Assembly (NCBI GenBank): GCA_964643605.1
Contig: CAZXTF010000002.1
Coordinates: 1-59,084, forward strand
Length of the DNA: 59,084 nucleotides
Direction: 5' to 3'
Origin: CAMTWJ01 sp964643605
GTDB lineage: Bacteria > Patescibacteriota > Saccharimonadia > Saccharimonadales > 2-12-FULL-41-12
Positions 22,238-31,346 of this stretch are shown piece by piece (the first letter of the stretch is position 1; every line of letters starts with the position of its first letter). The notes below the pieces were generated by a model. It was not told where the DNA came from. It searched no databases and worked only from the letters and a program-made list of their open reading frames with translations. A program made the position numbers and the translations under genes.

Positions 22238-23002
22238 CTAGTACGTCCCTACTAAATTTTCCTCTACAGTTTCCGAGAAGTACTCTAGGTGGTTCAAGCG
22301 AATAGTTTGCTTAGTATTCCAATAGAAAGTTCTGGGTTTTGGTTTGGCAATCAGGCCTTGATCTTTTAGCTCTTTCTCTTCGTCATACAATCCGACATTA
22401 TCCAGAGACAAATCTACTGCTCCACCCAACATCGTTCGGGCAATCTCTCGCTTGCGAACATAATCTGTCCGTCGATCGAGGAACTGCTCTATAACTAGCT
22501 CGTCCACCACACCCGTGATTTTTTGCCTGGCGGCATAGTCTGCCAAGAACCTAGCTATGGGTTTTCGCTGGTCGATTGCAGTGTTCTGGGCAATCTGCAA
22601 ATGCTGATCAGGCGTCAAATTAACAATCTCATGCACATTTCTTTCTTTGCCTACGTCGACAGCTTGGATTGGGATAACCCCTGCCACAGCTTTAACGCCC
22701 AGTGCAAATAGCTTGTCTTTTCTATCTTTTCCGTTAGGCAATTCTGGCCCTCTACTAAAGATTTCATGAAAGTTTTTATGAACGTACCAGTCGACTTTTT
22801 GTATACGAGAATTCTGCAGGGCTTCACCAGCAAGACCCATGCCCCTAACTTTGCGAGCTTCAAACCAAGCATGGTGATTATTCGCAGGTATATCTTCAGG
22901 CAAATGAGGATACAAAAAGGCCCCGTTTTCACGGGGCCCTGGGGGAAGGATCGGTAACGGTAGTCCCGTTACTTCGCAAGTTGGAGCAAACTCCTTTGCC
23001 AT
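22238..23002 (-). CDS. Hypothetical protein, lineage-type, unknown function
   Basis: A 254-residue soluble protein from ATG 23000-23002, preceded by GGAAGG. It starts MAKEFAPTCEVTGLPLPILP and has a His-containing stretch NNHHAWFEARKVRGMG. It then has a helical, charged body (QFLDRRTDYVRKREIARTML) and ends VEENLVGTY. There is no membrane helix or known motif. NHHAWFEAR is mildly reminiscent of HNH-type centres but lacks the rest of the motif. It has its own promoter (23042-23071). Confidence 0.75.
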   Translation of the reverse strand: MAKEFAPTCEVTGLPLPILPPGPRENGAFLYPHLPEDIPANNHHAWFEARKVRGMGLAGEALQNSRIQKVDWYVHKNFHEIFSRGPELPNGKDRKDKLFALGVKAVAGVIPIQAVDVGKERNVHEIVNLTPDQHLQIAQNTAIDQRKPIARFLADYAARQKITGVVDELVIEQFLDRRTDYVRKREIARTMLGGAVDLSLDNVGLYDEEKELKDQGLIAKPKPRTFYWNTKQTIRLNHLEYFSETVEENLVGTY

Positions 23003-23041
23003 ATCCTTCCCTTTCTTTTTGTGGATGTTTATTGTACTTCC

Positions 23042-23071
23042 AATATACCTACTTTGGCGAGTTCCTGTCAA
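23042..23071 (-). promoter_or_regulatory. Promoter of the 22238-23002 gene
   Basis: On the minus strand TTGACA (23066-23071), an 18-nt spacer and TATATT (23042-23047), about 40 nt before the start codon. It lies just past the ftsK stop. Confidence 0.7.
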
Positions 23072-23074
23072 CGC

Positions 23075-25261
23075 TTACGCTTCGTTGTCGGGCATGTCGT
23101 CATAGACATCGCCGTCTGGATTGCTGTTACCAAACACGTCGTCCATGCTGTTAATCAGCACTTCACGAGGACGAGCTCCATCGGCTGGACCCACAATACC
23201 TTGCTCTTCCATAGCTTCGATTAAACGAGCTGCTCGAGCATAGCCCACACGCAGGCGTCGCTGCAGCAAACTGGTACTGGCTTTACGGCCTTCTACCACA
23301 ACCTGCACGGCATCTCGCCACATGTCATCGTCAGCATCTTGGCCACCATGGTCGGCTACAATACCGCCCTTGCCATTGAGCTGTACTGGCTGGCTAATTA
23401 CTTCATCGTCGTATTGTGGCGGTCGTTGTTCACGAATAAAGTCGGTCACCTTACCTGTTTCAGCATCTGATATAAAGGCCGCTTGGACACGCCGTGGTTT
23501 TGGCATATTTGAGTTCAATAAAAGCATATCACCTTGACCCAACAACTTTTCGGCGCCCATTTGGTCGATAATAGTTCGAGAATCTACCTGGCTTTGTGTG
23601 GTAAAGGCAATCCGCCCTGGCACATTAGCCTTAATAAGACCGGTGATAACATCGACACTCGGACGCTGGGTCGCTAGCACCAAGTGAATACCAGCGGCTC
23701 GAGCCTTTTGGGCTAAGCGCACAATCAACGCCTCAACATCACGAGCGGCCATCATCATAAGATCGGCCAGCTCGTCAATGACGATAACGATGTACGGCAT
23801 ACCCTCTTCGTCTTTGAGCTTGTTGTACTCACCAATATTACGTTTGCCTCGCCCAGCCATTGTTTTAAGGCGCCGTTCCATCTCGGCAACGGCCCATTTG
23901 AGTGCACTAATACATTTCTCTGGCTCGTTAATTACTGGGGTTAGGAGATGTGGAATATCGTTGTATGGTGTTAGCTCGACCTGTTTTGGATCTACCAAAA
24001 TAAGTTTTAGATCCGCCGGACTATTACGATACAAAAGACTAGTGAGGATATCGTTGATCATCACTGATTTACCAGAGCCAGTCTGGCCGGCCACCAAAAG
24101 GTGTGGTAGCGTTGCCAGATCACCCAAGATTGGTGCTCCAGCAATATCTTTACCTATCACAAACTCCAGCGGGCTCTTAGCAGTTTGCCACTCTGGTGAA
24201 GATAAAATACTGCTAATACGCACAGTAGCTGGCTTAAAGTTTGGCACCTCTATACCAACCAAGCGCTTACCAGGAATTGGCGCTTCAATTCTAATAGAAT
24301 GGGCCGCCAGATCGAGCGCCAAGTTGTTCTCTAGAGCGGTAATTTTGGTTAGTTTTACCCCTGTTGGCGGCTTAAGTGTGTACTGCGTTACTCGTGGCCC
24401 AACATTGGCTCCATCCATATCAACAGAAATATTAAAGTTATTGAATGTATCCTTAATAAGCTGCGCATTACCCTGCACGTCACCAGCATCTGCTTTATCC
24501 TGTTTTTGATTAAGTAAGTTGAGCGAAGGCAGCTTCCAGTCTGGGTCGCTAGCAGTAGTTAGTGCCTCGTGATTTTCGCTAGCAGACAATTTGGCGGCAG
24601 TATTTTTAAGACTACTCAAACGAGGAGCTTCGCTTGGCGGATTATGCTCTGTCGGCACACCCTCGTTAAGCTTAAATTTGTTTTCTTGTTTGAGCGACTC
24701 AAGATCTGTATCGGCTGGCTTTTCTTTCTTCTTAAAGGGTTTTGCCAGCTTGAGCAGTACCTTTGGAGAAATATGAAAGGTTAGAAAAAACGCCAAAATT
24801 GCCAAAACAAAGAACAGCAAACTTGCCGGTACTTTATTAAGAGCTAGCAGTGTGGCGTTACCAATGGCTGCACCAAAATATCCGCCATGACCACCAGTGT
24901 TACCGCTAGCTGCAACAGTTACAAACATAGTATGAGTAGCTGTGGCAGCAGCCAGCAAAAAGCCCGTCATAGCGGCAAACCTATCTAGTGGGACACGACG
25001 GTCTTCGCTGGTAAACTTGAGCCATCCGAAGAGCACTAGGGCAAATGGCAAGAAATATGCAGTCCACCCAAGTGCCCAGTAAGCTCCGTTAAACAGATTT
25101 ACTGGTAGTGTGCCACCCGCACCGAAGCCACCAAGTAGCAAGAAAAAAGCCAGGACCATCAGCAAGATCGCCCCAGAGAGTGGCCAAAATGCAGAACTAG
25201 AAGACTCAGAAGCCTTCTTGGGTGATGCTTTCTTTGATTTAGATTTTTTCTTTTTTGCCAT
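23075..25261 (-). CDS. ftsK: DNA translocase FtsK/SpoIIIE
   Basis: A 728-residue translocase: a basic N-terminal tail (MAKKKKSKSKKASPKKASES), four to five membrane helices (about 25-190), a short linker, then the alpha and beta motor domains. Walker A is VAGQTGSGKSV, Walker B IVIVIDELADLM, and QKARAAGIHLVLATQRPSVD follows. The C-terminal winged-helix gamma domain is present (STSLLQRRLRVGYARAARLI). I chose ATG 25259-25261 because the upstream in-frame ATG at 25348 would precede the promoter. It moves chromosomes through the division septum. Confidence 0.95.
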   Translation of the reverse strand: MAKKKKSKSKKASPKKASESSSSAFWPLSGAILLMVLAFFLLLGGFGAGGTLPVNLFNGAYWALGWTAYFLPFALVLFGWLKFTSEDRRVPLDRFAAMTGFLLAAATATHTMFVTVAASGNTGGHGGYFGAAIGNATLLALNKVPASLLFFVLAILAFFLTFHISPKVLLKLAKPFKKKEKPADTDLESLKQENKFKLNEGVPTEHNPPSEAPRLSSLKNTAAKLSASENHEALTTASDPDWKLPSLNLLNQKQDKADAGDVQGNAQLIKDTFNNFNISVDMDGANVGPRVTQYTLKPPTGVKLTKITALENNLALDLAAHSIRIEAPIPGKRLVGIEVPNFKPATVRISSILSSPEWQTAKSPLEFVIGKDIAGAPILGDLATLPHLLVAGQTGSGKSVMINDILTSLLYRNSPADLKLILVDPKQVELTPYNDIPHLLTPVINEPEKCISALKWAVAEMERRLKTMAGRGKRNIGEYNKLKDEEGMPYIVIVIDELADLMMMAARDVEALIVRLAQKARAAGIHLVLATQRPSVDVITGLIKANVPGRIAFTTQSQVDSRTIIDQMGAEKLLGQGDMLLLNSNMPKPRRVQAAFISDAETGKVTDFIREQRPPQYDDEVISQPVQLNGKGGIVADHGGQDADDDMWRDAVQVVVEGRKASTSLLQRRLRVGYARAARLIEAMEEQGIVGPADGARPREVLINSMDDVFGNSNPDGDVYDDMPDNEA

Positions 25262-25319
25262 AAAGCTGTAACTTCTTTTAATTAGTATACCACTAGCAGT
25301 ATTGTTTCTATCTCTAAAT

Positions 25320-25348
25320 ACTATAGCAAAAATTACATCATTTGTCAA
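25320..25348 (-). promoter_or_regulatory. Consensus ftsK promoter
   Basis: On the minus strand TTGACA (25343-25348), a 17-nt spacer and TATAGT (25320-25325). The transcription start would leave a leader of about 50 nt. The -35 abuts, by one base, the left arm of the inverted-repeat element at 25348-25429. Confidence 0.8.
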
Positions 25349-25429
25349 TCCAGTAGTAAGCTTTCGAGACCCTATCTCGCAAGAGATAGGCTGTCCAGCG
25401 AGGGCAACTTGAGAAGTCTACTACTGGAT
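25348..25429. other. Inverted-repeat element with GNRA hairpin next to the ftsK promoter
   Basis: The arms ATCCAGTAGTA (25348-25358) and TACTACTGGAT (25419-25429) are perfectly complementary over 11 bp. Inside, CCTATCTC-GCAA-GAGATAGG (25371-25390) is an 8-bp hairpin with a GNRA tetraloop when read on the plus strand, followed by a small GCTG/CAGC hairpin. The whole could be an RNA on the plus strand, or a DNA regulatory element between ftsK and the divergent gene. No known RNA family recognised. Confidence 0.5.
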
Positions 25430-25480
25430 CAATCACTATACCCTTTTATTTTTATGAGAAAAGTGTTAAAATAGTTTTCT

Positions 25481-25867
25481 ATGATTTTAGAGAAGCTACA
25501 TTTAGACAAAGAAAGCCGTCAAGAGCGACGTACGCAACGACAAATTAATATCCAGGCAGATGCAATTGCTGAAGCAATCGCCTACGGAAAGTATGAGGAG
25601 CAAGAGTACAAATTTAATATTGGTCGAACTCCCAACAATATGACTGTTATGAGCTATGCTAAAGAAGTTGCCGAACAAGCGATAGGCCCAGCCATGCAAC
25701 ACTACACTCCTTATCATTTGGCTGAGTATGATCAAATTAACACTGCACTAGAGAACGCTGGCAAGGCTGGTGTTGGTTCAGAAGGACTCGACACTCTACC
25801 GCCACCAAACAGAGATGTAACGCTAGCCTTAGGACGAACAACTGTAGCAAAAGTATACAACTTCTAA
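25481..25867 (+). CDS. Hypothetical helical protein
   Basis: A 128-residue soluble protein rich in Ala, Glu and Gln, with no membrane segment (SRQERRTQRQINIQADAIAE; later MQHYTPYHLAEYDQINTALE). A -10-like TAAAAT (25467-25472) ends 8 nt before the ATG and no Shine-Dalgarno is seen, so a leaderless start is likely. It forms an operon with the next gene (1 nt apart). No family recognised. Confidence 0.65.
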   Translation: MILEKLHLDKESRQERRTQRQINIQADAIAEAIAYGKYEEQEYKFNIGRTPNNMTVMSYAKEVAEQAIGPAMQHYTPYHLAEYDQINTALENAGKAGVGSEGLDTLPPPNRDVTLALGRTTVAKVYNF

Positions 25868-25868
25868 T

Positions 25869-26204
25869 ATGTTTGAGAAGGCAAAACTACGCTTTCAGGC
25901 GACAAGACAGCGAGCTGACCAAGATAAGATCCGAGAGGCAGGCGATACTATGGCGGCAACAATTCTCGACCAGATAGAACACGGCCAAAATTCGCCCTAC
26001 ACAGCAGAGGCTACAAATAGCATAAAGTACTTATCCGATGAAATGTTTTTACTCCGCAGTACTACCCGAGCAGTGGAGAGATTAGCAACTATCTGTATTG
26101 GCGAGGAGCTGCCTGTATACAACGAAGCCTCGACTTTGATTGCAAATCAAGAGACTAAACAAAAAGAACTTATCGTAATCTTTACCCGACCCAGCGAAGC
26201 CTAG
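25869..26204 (+). CDS. Hypothetical helical protein
   Basis: A 111-residue soluble, mostly helical protein (KLRFQATRQRADQDKIREAG; KYLSDEMFLLRSTTRAVERL). It starts 1 nt after the previous stop, so it relies on coupled translation. Its stop shares CTAG with the stop of the converging RNase J gene (26201-26204). Like its neighbour it has no recognised domain; similar size and composition suggest they act as a pair. Confidence 0.65.
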   Translation: MFEKAKLRFQATRQRADQDKIREAGDTMAATILDQIEHGQNSPYTAEATNSIKYLSDEMFLLRSTTRAVERLATICIGEELPVYNEASTLIANQETKQKELIVIFTRPSEA

Positions 26205-28246
26205 TCGACCCGGGCGTCTTGGTTGAGCAGTTTGCTGCGCATTTCGGCGAAACGTTTCTGCATATCTGCAGCCTGCTTTTGAGGAGTTTGCTGCTGTTGC
26301 TGTTTGCTATTACCGTTCTTCTGGGTATTTGGCTTGGTGCCACCGATAATATTTACCACTGGAATTACGATTGGACTACGACCAGTTTGCTCGTACAAAA
26401 AGTGTGTAACATGCTCTTTAAGCTCTAGCTTGAACCGGTCGAGATCAACTCGCTTGAAGCGCTGAGCGACAGCTCTTTTTAGTTCTATACGGAAGCTGTT
26501 CATCAGCTCTTCTTGGTCTTTCATGTAGATAAACCCACGGCTAATGATATCTGGGCTGGTGAGTAGCTGACCAGTTTTGCGATCGACAGTTAGTACAACC
26601 GCTACCAAGCCTTCGTTGGCAAGCATTAGGCGATCTTTGACTACTACATTGCTCACAATGGCCCCTGTTTGATCAACTAAGATTGTCCCGTGAGGTACGT
26701 TACCAGTAATTTCCATACTATTGGCTGTAAACGAAATCACATCGCCGTTCTCGGCATTTACGGTGTTCTTGCGAGGAATCCCCTCTTCAATCGCAACCTC
26801 AATATGTCGCTGTTTAGAGCGATAACTACCAAATACTGGCACAAAGAACTTTGGCTTGACCATATTAATCATGTCTTTGTATTCTTCGATACTAGCATGC
26901 CCCGAAACGTGCAGTGGCCCACAGCCATCGATACCATGTGTTTCGTGTCGGAAAACATGTACGCCTTTTCGCATTAGATCATCAACCATATTACCGATAA
27001 GGGCATCGTTACCTGTTTCTGGTATAGGTGTAGAGCTAAGAACTACTGTATCTTGCCCTTTTAGCTTGATGTGTCGGTGATCTCCAGTAGACATACGCTG
27101 AAGCGCTGAGCTTGGTTCGCCCTGACCACCCGTACACACAACCACAACTTGGTCGTCTTTAAGAGTAGGCACACTGGCAATAGGGACAAAGGTACCTTTT
27201 GGCACCTTTACAAAGCCGTGGCGAATAGCCATTTCTAGCGTACTGACCATGCTTCGGCCATCGAGCGCAATCTTTTTATTGTGATGTACTGCGGCATTGA
27301 TGATCATCTGAATCCGGTTTACGTTGGTGCTAAAGATCGCTACAAAAATCCGGCCTGGTGCTTGATCCATAATATTAGAAAAGCTCTCTTCCAGCGTACT
27401 TTCCGAAGGCGTTCGGCCTGGTCGTTCGGTAGTAGTACTTTCACTCAAGAGTGCGAGTACTCCCTCTTTGCCAAGCTCTTCAAATCGTTTAGTGTCTGTT
27501 ATCTCGTGGTCGAGTGGGTTTGGGTCCAGACGGAAATCACCAGTGTTAATAATGCGGCCAACTGGGGTATCAAGCACGATTGAGGTACTTCCTGGGATAG
27601 CATGCGTTACACGAATAAGCTCGACGAAAAACTCTCCAATTTTAAGTCGTTCATGAGTATCTTCGTTCATGGCAACAGTCTGCAACTCAAAACCGTCTGG
27701 CATTGGCAAACCAAAGTTTCCAAAGATTTCCTCCACTCGACCAATAGTAAATTTACTACCATAAATTGGTGCTGGGAACAGTGGCACAATGTGTGGTAAA
27801 CCGCCGATGTGGTCGAGATGACCATGAGTAATTATGTACGCCTTTAGTTTGTGTTTAATGCTCTCCAGATATGTCATGTCGGCAATACCGTAGTTAATAC
27901 CAGGAAGATCAACACCAAGATCACTGCCAACGTCCATAATCACTGCATCGTTTTTGTATTCGACAAGCACAGTATTTTTAGAGCCACCACCGTCCATACC
28001 GCCCAAACCGATAACTCTAAGTCGTGGGCTGTCGTCGATAAAGTTTGCCCGCTCTGCTCGCTTGGCTTGGCCATTGACCGAACCATTGCTATCAGCATTC
28101 TGATATTGGTTAGCTATACGATGCGCATCTTCAATAGTTCGCTTTTGCGCACGCAATGCTGCACCACGACTAGCTGGTCGCCTGTCGTTATTTTCTTTTG
28201 GTTTTTGGTTTCGAGGTTTATTGCCTCGATTGTTATTATTAGTCAT
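26201..28246 (-). CDS. rnj: Ribonuclease J
   Basis: A 681-residue metallo-beta-lactamase/beta-CASP RNase. An N-terminal extension of about 75 residues is Asn/Arg-rich and disordered (MTNNNNRGNKPRNQKPKEND-like). The zinc motif HGHLDHIGG and the beta-CASP motifs including SGHAS and a late His are present. The tail is Gln-rich (QQQQQTPQKQAADMQKRF) and may bind RNA or a degradosome partner. It would act as endonuclease and 5'-3' exonuclease. GGAATAATA before the ATG is the ribosome binding site. Stop overlap with the converging gene is 4 nt. Confidence 0.93.
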   Translation of the reverse strand: MTNNNNRGNKPRNQKPKENNDRRPASRGAALRAQKRTIEDAHRIANQYQNADSNGSVNGQAKRAERANFIDDSPRLRVIGLGGMDGGGSKNTVLVEYKNDAVIMDVGSDLGVDLPGINYGIADMTYLESIKHKLKAYIITHGHLDHIGGLPHIVPLFPAPIYGSKFTIGRVEEIFGNFGLPMPDGFELQTVAMNEDTHERLKIGEFFVELIRVTHAIPGSTSIVLDTPVGRIINTGDFRLDPNPLDHEITDTKRFEELGKEGVLALLSESTTTERPGRTPSESTLEESFSNIMDQAPGRIFVAIFSTNVNRIQMIINAAVHHNKKIALDGRSMVSTLEMAIRHGFVKVPKGTFVPIASVPTLKDDQVVVVCTGGQGEPSSALQRMSTGDHRHIKLKGQDTVVLSSTPIPETGNDALIGNMVDDLMRKGVHVFRHETHGIDGCGPLHVSGHASIEEYKDMINMVKPKFFVPVFGSYRSKQRHIEVAIEEGIPRKNTVNAENGDVISFTANSMEITGNVPHGTILVDQTGAIVSNVVVKDRLMLANEGLVAVVLTVDRKTGQLLTSPDIISRGFIYMKDQEELMNSFRIELKRAVAQRFKRVDLDRFKLELKEHVTHFLYEQTGRSPIVIPVVNIIGGTKPNTQKNGNSKQQQQQTPQKQAADMQKRFAEMRSKLLNQDARVD

Positions 28247-28256
28247 TATTATTCCT

Positions 28257-28871
28257 TTATTTAGATTCGTTAATTTGTTTGATAATTTCTGGGACTAGCG
28301 CAAAATCGTCAATCAGCGTCTGTCGCAAAGAACCGTTGTATAGTGCAGCAGCCGGATGATACAGCGGCAAGACAACGAGCTTTTCGGTGCCAAAACTGAT
28401 TCGCTTTGGCTGACCATGTATCGCTGTTATCCGCATACCAGGAAGAAAATATTCCATACTGTGCCGACCCAGAGTCACGACAATTTTGGGCTTTATAACT
28501 GCTAATTGTCGGGTTAAATACGGCCAAAATGCCTTTTTCTCATCGGGTAATGGATCTCTGTTATTCGGCGGACGATACTTCACAATATTCGTAATGTACA
28601 CGTCGCTACGGTCCATACCGACAGTTGCTAGCATTTCATTCAAGAATTTACCGGCTGCGCCAACAAAGGGCAGGCCTTGCAAATCCTCATTTTTCCCAGG
28701 GGCTTCACCTATAAACACAATGTCTGCATTTATATTACCGTCGCCCATGACAAGGTTCGTGGCTGTTTGAGCCAAATCTGGGCAGACATTTTTATCTAAA
28801 ATCTCTGCCCTAATCTGATCAAGCAGTGCTTGCTTATCGTCGCTTTTTGGCACTCTTTTTTCGTACCCCAA
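28257..28871 (-). CDS. Family-4 uracil-DNA glycosylase without Fe-S ligands
   Basis: A 204-residue protein with family-4 UDG motifs: GEAPGKNED (55-63), GLPFVGAAGKFLNEML, VYITNIVKYRPPNNRDPLPD (91-110) and a C-terminal YHPAAAL. It removes uracil from DNA. Canonical members coordinate a 4Fe-4S cluster by four Cys; here only C30 remains, and the other three positions are Leu33, Tyr99 and Phe115, so no cluster can form. The start is TTG 28869-28871 or GTG about 18 nt later; both overlap the 73-residue gene upstream. It is 10 bp upstream of rnj. Confidence 0.9.
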   Translation of the reverse strand: MGYEKRVPKSDDKQALLDQIRAEILDKNVCPDLAQTATNLVMGDGNINADIVFIGEAPGKNEDLQGLPFVGAAGKFLNEMLATVGMDRSDVYITNIVKYRPPNNRDPLPDEKKAFWPYLTRQLAVIKPKIVVTLGRHSMEYFLPGMRITAIHGQPKRISFGTEKLVVLPLYHPAAALYNGSLRQTLIDDFALVPEIIKQINESK

Positions 28872-29055
28872 CTATCCTTAAGACATTATGAATTGCGCCA
28901 ACTGCTGCGAGAACACCAACGGTGTAACTCCACAAGTTAGCGGTATCAATAGCAATAGAAAGAAAAATATATGCGACCAAAAGTTCAACTACCGCAAAAC
29001 TCGCCAACCCTTTTTTGGTCTGATGCCATGCATGTAGTTTATGAACTAAATCCAT
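28834..29055 (-). CDS. Small two-helix membrane protein
   Basis: A 73-residue protein with two hydrophobic helices (about 18-36 and 42-62) and a very basic C-terminus (GVRKKSAKKRR). GGAG lies 8 nt before the ATG, and the ATG overlaps the pnp stop (TAATG). It shares 38 nt with the UDG reading frame. No known family. The clear membrane pattern and ribosome binding site support a real gene. Confidence 0.65.
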   Translation of the reverse strand: MDLVHKLHAWHQTKKGLASFAVVELLVAYIFLSIAIDTANLWSYTVGVLAAVGAIHNVLRIVGVRKKSAKKRR

Positions 29056-31187
29056 TATTTTTTCTCCGATTTTACAGCTGCTTTCATGCTAAGTTGCAAT
29101 CTACCTCGCTCGTCGATACCAAGAAGCTTTACAGTTACTGTGTCACCTTCTTTAACAACATCGCTTGGGTTACTCACCCGCTCGTCTTTCATCTCGCTGA
29201 CGTGCACAAGACCTTCTTTACCAGGCAAGATTTCAACAAATGCCCCGAAGTCTAGCACGCTAACAACTCGGCAATCCGTATATATTTTACCAACTTCTGG
29301 CTCGGCTGTAATGTTTTGCACCCACAACTTAGCAGCATCGATACTTTTCTTGTCCGGGCTAGCAATCATAACCGTTCCATCGTCTTTGATGTCTATCTCA
29401 GCACCAGTCTCGGCGATGATCTTGTTGATCGTCTCGCCACCTTTACCGATAACTTCCCGGATCTTATCTGGGTTGATCTGGATAGCCTCAACTTGTGGGG
29501 CGAATTCGCTCAATTCAACTCGAGGTCGATTAAGTGTCGTTAGCATATGATCAAGAATAGCCAATCGGCCTTCTCTTCCTTGCAGCAATGCTTGCTTTAA
29601 AACTTCAGGACTCAAACCATGCACCTTCATATCCATCTGAAGTGCTGTAATACCTCTCTTGGTACCAGTTACCTTAAAGTCCATGTCTCCTGCAAAGTCC
29701 TCTGCGTCGGCAATATCACTCAAAATATATGGCTTGTCATCGTCGCCCAGCATCAAGCCCATCGCAATGCCACTCACTGGTGCTTTTAGAGGCACCCCAG
29801 CGTCCATCAGTGCCAAACAGCTCGAACATGTTGCGGCCATACTAGTAGAGCCATTTTGGCTCATAATCTCGGTGACTGAACGAATTGTGTATGGAAAGTC
29901 AGCTTCGCTTGGCAAAACAGCTGTGAGCGCTCGTTCGGCGAGCAACCCATGGCCAATTTCTCGCCGACCTGGACTACCAAGACGCCGTACTTCACCAACT
30001 GTATAACCCGGTGCATTGTAGTGATGGAAATAGCGCTTATCTTCGCTCTTCTCCATGGTATCGATCATCTGTGCATAGCTAAGCGGTGCAAGTGTTACGA
30101 TATTCATAGCCTGCGTCATACCTCGAGTAAACAAACTCGAGCCATGAGTTCGGGGCAAAATACCAACTTCGCTGGAAAGTTGACGTATCTCAGTTAGTTT
30201 TCGGCCATCAGGACGAATATTTTTCTCAACAATGCCCTTTCGCACGTCTTTGTGTAGAGCCATCGTGAACGCCTCATCATACGTAGACTTGTGGTCTTCA
30301 TAATCTTCGCCATGTTTTTCGGTGAATGCTTCATGAAAACTTAGGCGTAATTCATTAACCAGTTCGTTTCGCTCTGGGTATGCAGCACGGAGGGCCTCAC
30401 CCAGCTTACCGTCGACCCATGCATCTACCTCTTCCTGAATAGATTCATCTGGCAAATCAAGCTCGTATTCTTGCTTGGTCACACCAATCTTCGCTGCCAA
30501 CTCTTCCTGTAGTGCAATAGCTGGCTGAATAGCCTCTTGGGCAAATACTAATGCCTCAGCAACTTCATCTTCGGTTACTTCACTAGCGCCAGCCTCAACC
30601 ATCATAACGCCATCTTTGGTTCCAGCAACGACAAGATCAAGCTTGCCTTCGCTCAGTTGTTCACTTGTCGCAAATGGCACATACTTGCCGTCTACAAGTG
30701 CTAAGCGCACACCAGCGACCGGGCCATCAAATGGTGCGCCAGTCAGCATAAATGCTGCACTCACCGCAATCATAGCAATCATATCTGGGCGAAATTCTGG
30801 ATCCATACTCAGGACCGAACCCACACCCTGCACTTCGTGCCGATAGCCTTTTGGCCAAAGTGGGCGGATTGGTCGGTCGATTAATCGGCTAATCAACACT
30901 GCGTCTTCACTAGGACGACCCTCTCGTTTAATAAATCGGCTGCCACTAATCTTGCCAGCTGCATACATTTTTTCCTCGTAGTCGATAGAAAGCGGGAAAT
31001 AATTAAATCCCTTAAGTCGACTATCGCTTACCATGGCAGTTCCCAGCACTACGGTATCTCCGTAGCGGACAATTACACTGGCACTGGTCCGAAAGCCTAC
31101 TCGGCCAACTTCTAGGGTTAGTTTTTTACCGCAAAAATCGGTACTTACGCTAACAATATCCTTACCAAATGGATTGATTGTACTCAT
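29055..31187 (-). CDS. pnp: Polyribonucleotide nucleotidyltransferase (PNPase)
   Basis: A 710-residue 3'-5' phosphorolytic exoribonuclease. It has two RNase PH domains with an alpha-helical linker (first with GSRFIKREGRPSEDAVLISR, second with VGILPRTHGSSLFTRG), a KH domain (IREVIGKGGETINKIIAETG) and an S1 domain (VGKIYTDCRVVSVLDFGAFV). All catalytic-core motifs appear intact. Its mRNA has a 130-nt structured leader after rpsO, the arrangement in which E. coli PNPase regulates itself. The stop overlaps the next ATG by one base. Confidence 0.97.
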   Translation of the reverse strand: MSTINPFGKDIVSVSTDFCGKKLTLEVGRVGFRTSASVIVRYGDTVVLGTAMVSDSRLKGFNYFPLSIDYEEKMYAAGKISGSRFIKREGRPSEDAVLISRLIDRPIRPLWPKGYRHEVQGVGSVLSMDPEFRPDMIAMIAVSAAFMLTGAPFDGPVAGVRLALVDGKYVPFATSEQLSEGKLDLVVAGTKDGVMMVEAGASEVTEDEVAEALVFAQEAIQPAIALQEELAAKIGVTKQEYELDLPDESIQEEVDAWVDGKLGEALRAAYPERNELVNELRLSFHEAFTEKHGEDYEDHKSTYDEAFTMALHKDVRKGIVEKNIRPDGRKLTEIRQLSSEVGILPRTHGSSLFTRGMTQAMNIVTLAPLSYAQMIDTMEKSEDKRYFHHYNAPGYTVGEVRRLGSPGRREIGHGLLAERALTAVLPSEADFPYTIRSVTEIMSQNGSTSMAATCSSCLALMDAGVPLKAPVSGIAMGLMLGDDDKPYILSDIADAEDFAGDMDFKVTGTKRGITALQMDMKVHGLSPEVLKQALLQGREGRLAILDHMLTTLNRPRVELSEFAPQVEAIQINPDKIREVIGKGGETINKIIAETGAEIDIKDDGTVMIASPDKKSIDAAKLWVQNITAEPEVGKIYTDCRVVSVLDFGAFVEILPGKEGLVHVSEMKDERVSNPSDVVKEGDTVTVKLLGIDERGRLQLSMKAAVKSEKK

Positions 31188-31211
31188 TTTTATTCAATTT
31201 TTCCTTCCTTA

Positions 31212-31264
31212 TTCGTCGCATGGTTCAGATATACAAAATTGTATAGCTGCTTCCCTACGACGAA
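31212..31264 (-). promoter_or_regulatory. Structured leader upstream of pnp
   Basis: A 7-bp stem, TTCGTCG (31212-31218) with CGACGAA (31258-31264), encloses a 16-nt inverted repeat TATACAA-AA-TTGTATA (31230-31245). It lies 25-75 nt before the pnp start. Such stems upstream of pnp serve autoregulation in other bacteria; here that is inference. Confidence 0.45.
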
Positions 31265-31346
31265 ATTAATAACTCTTATTGAGAGTTCGTTATGTAACTC
31301 TCTGGTACTGGCACGTTGCTAGAACGTACAAAAACTAGAGTGTCAA

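Noticed and set aside
25348..25429. Known riboswitch (c-di-GMP, ZTP, SAM, fluoride)
   Set aside because: I compared the conserved cores from memory and found no match; a purine-rich core is missing.
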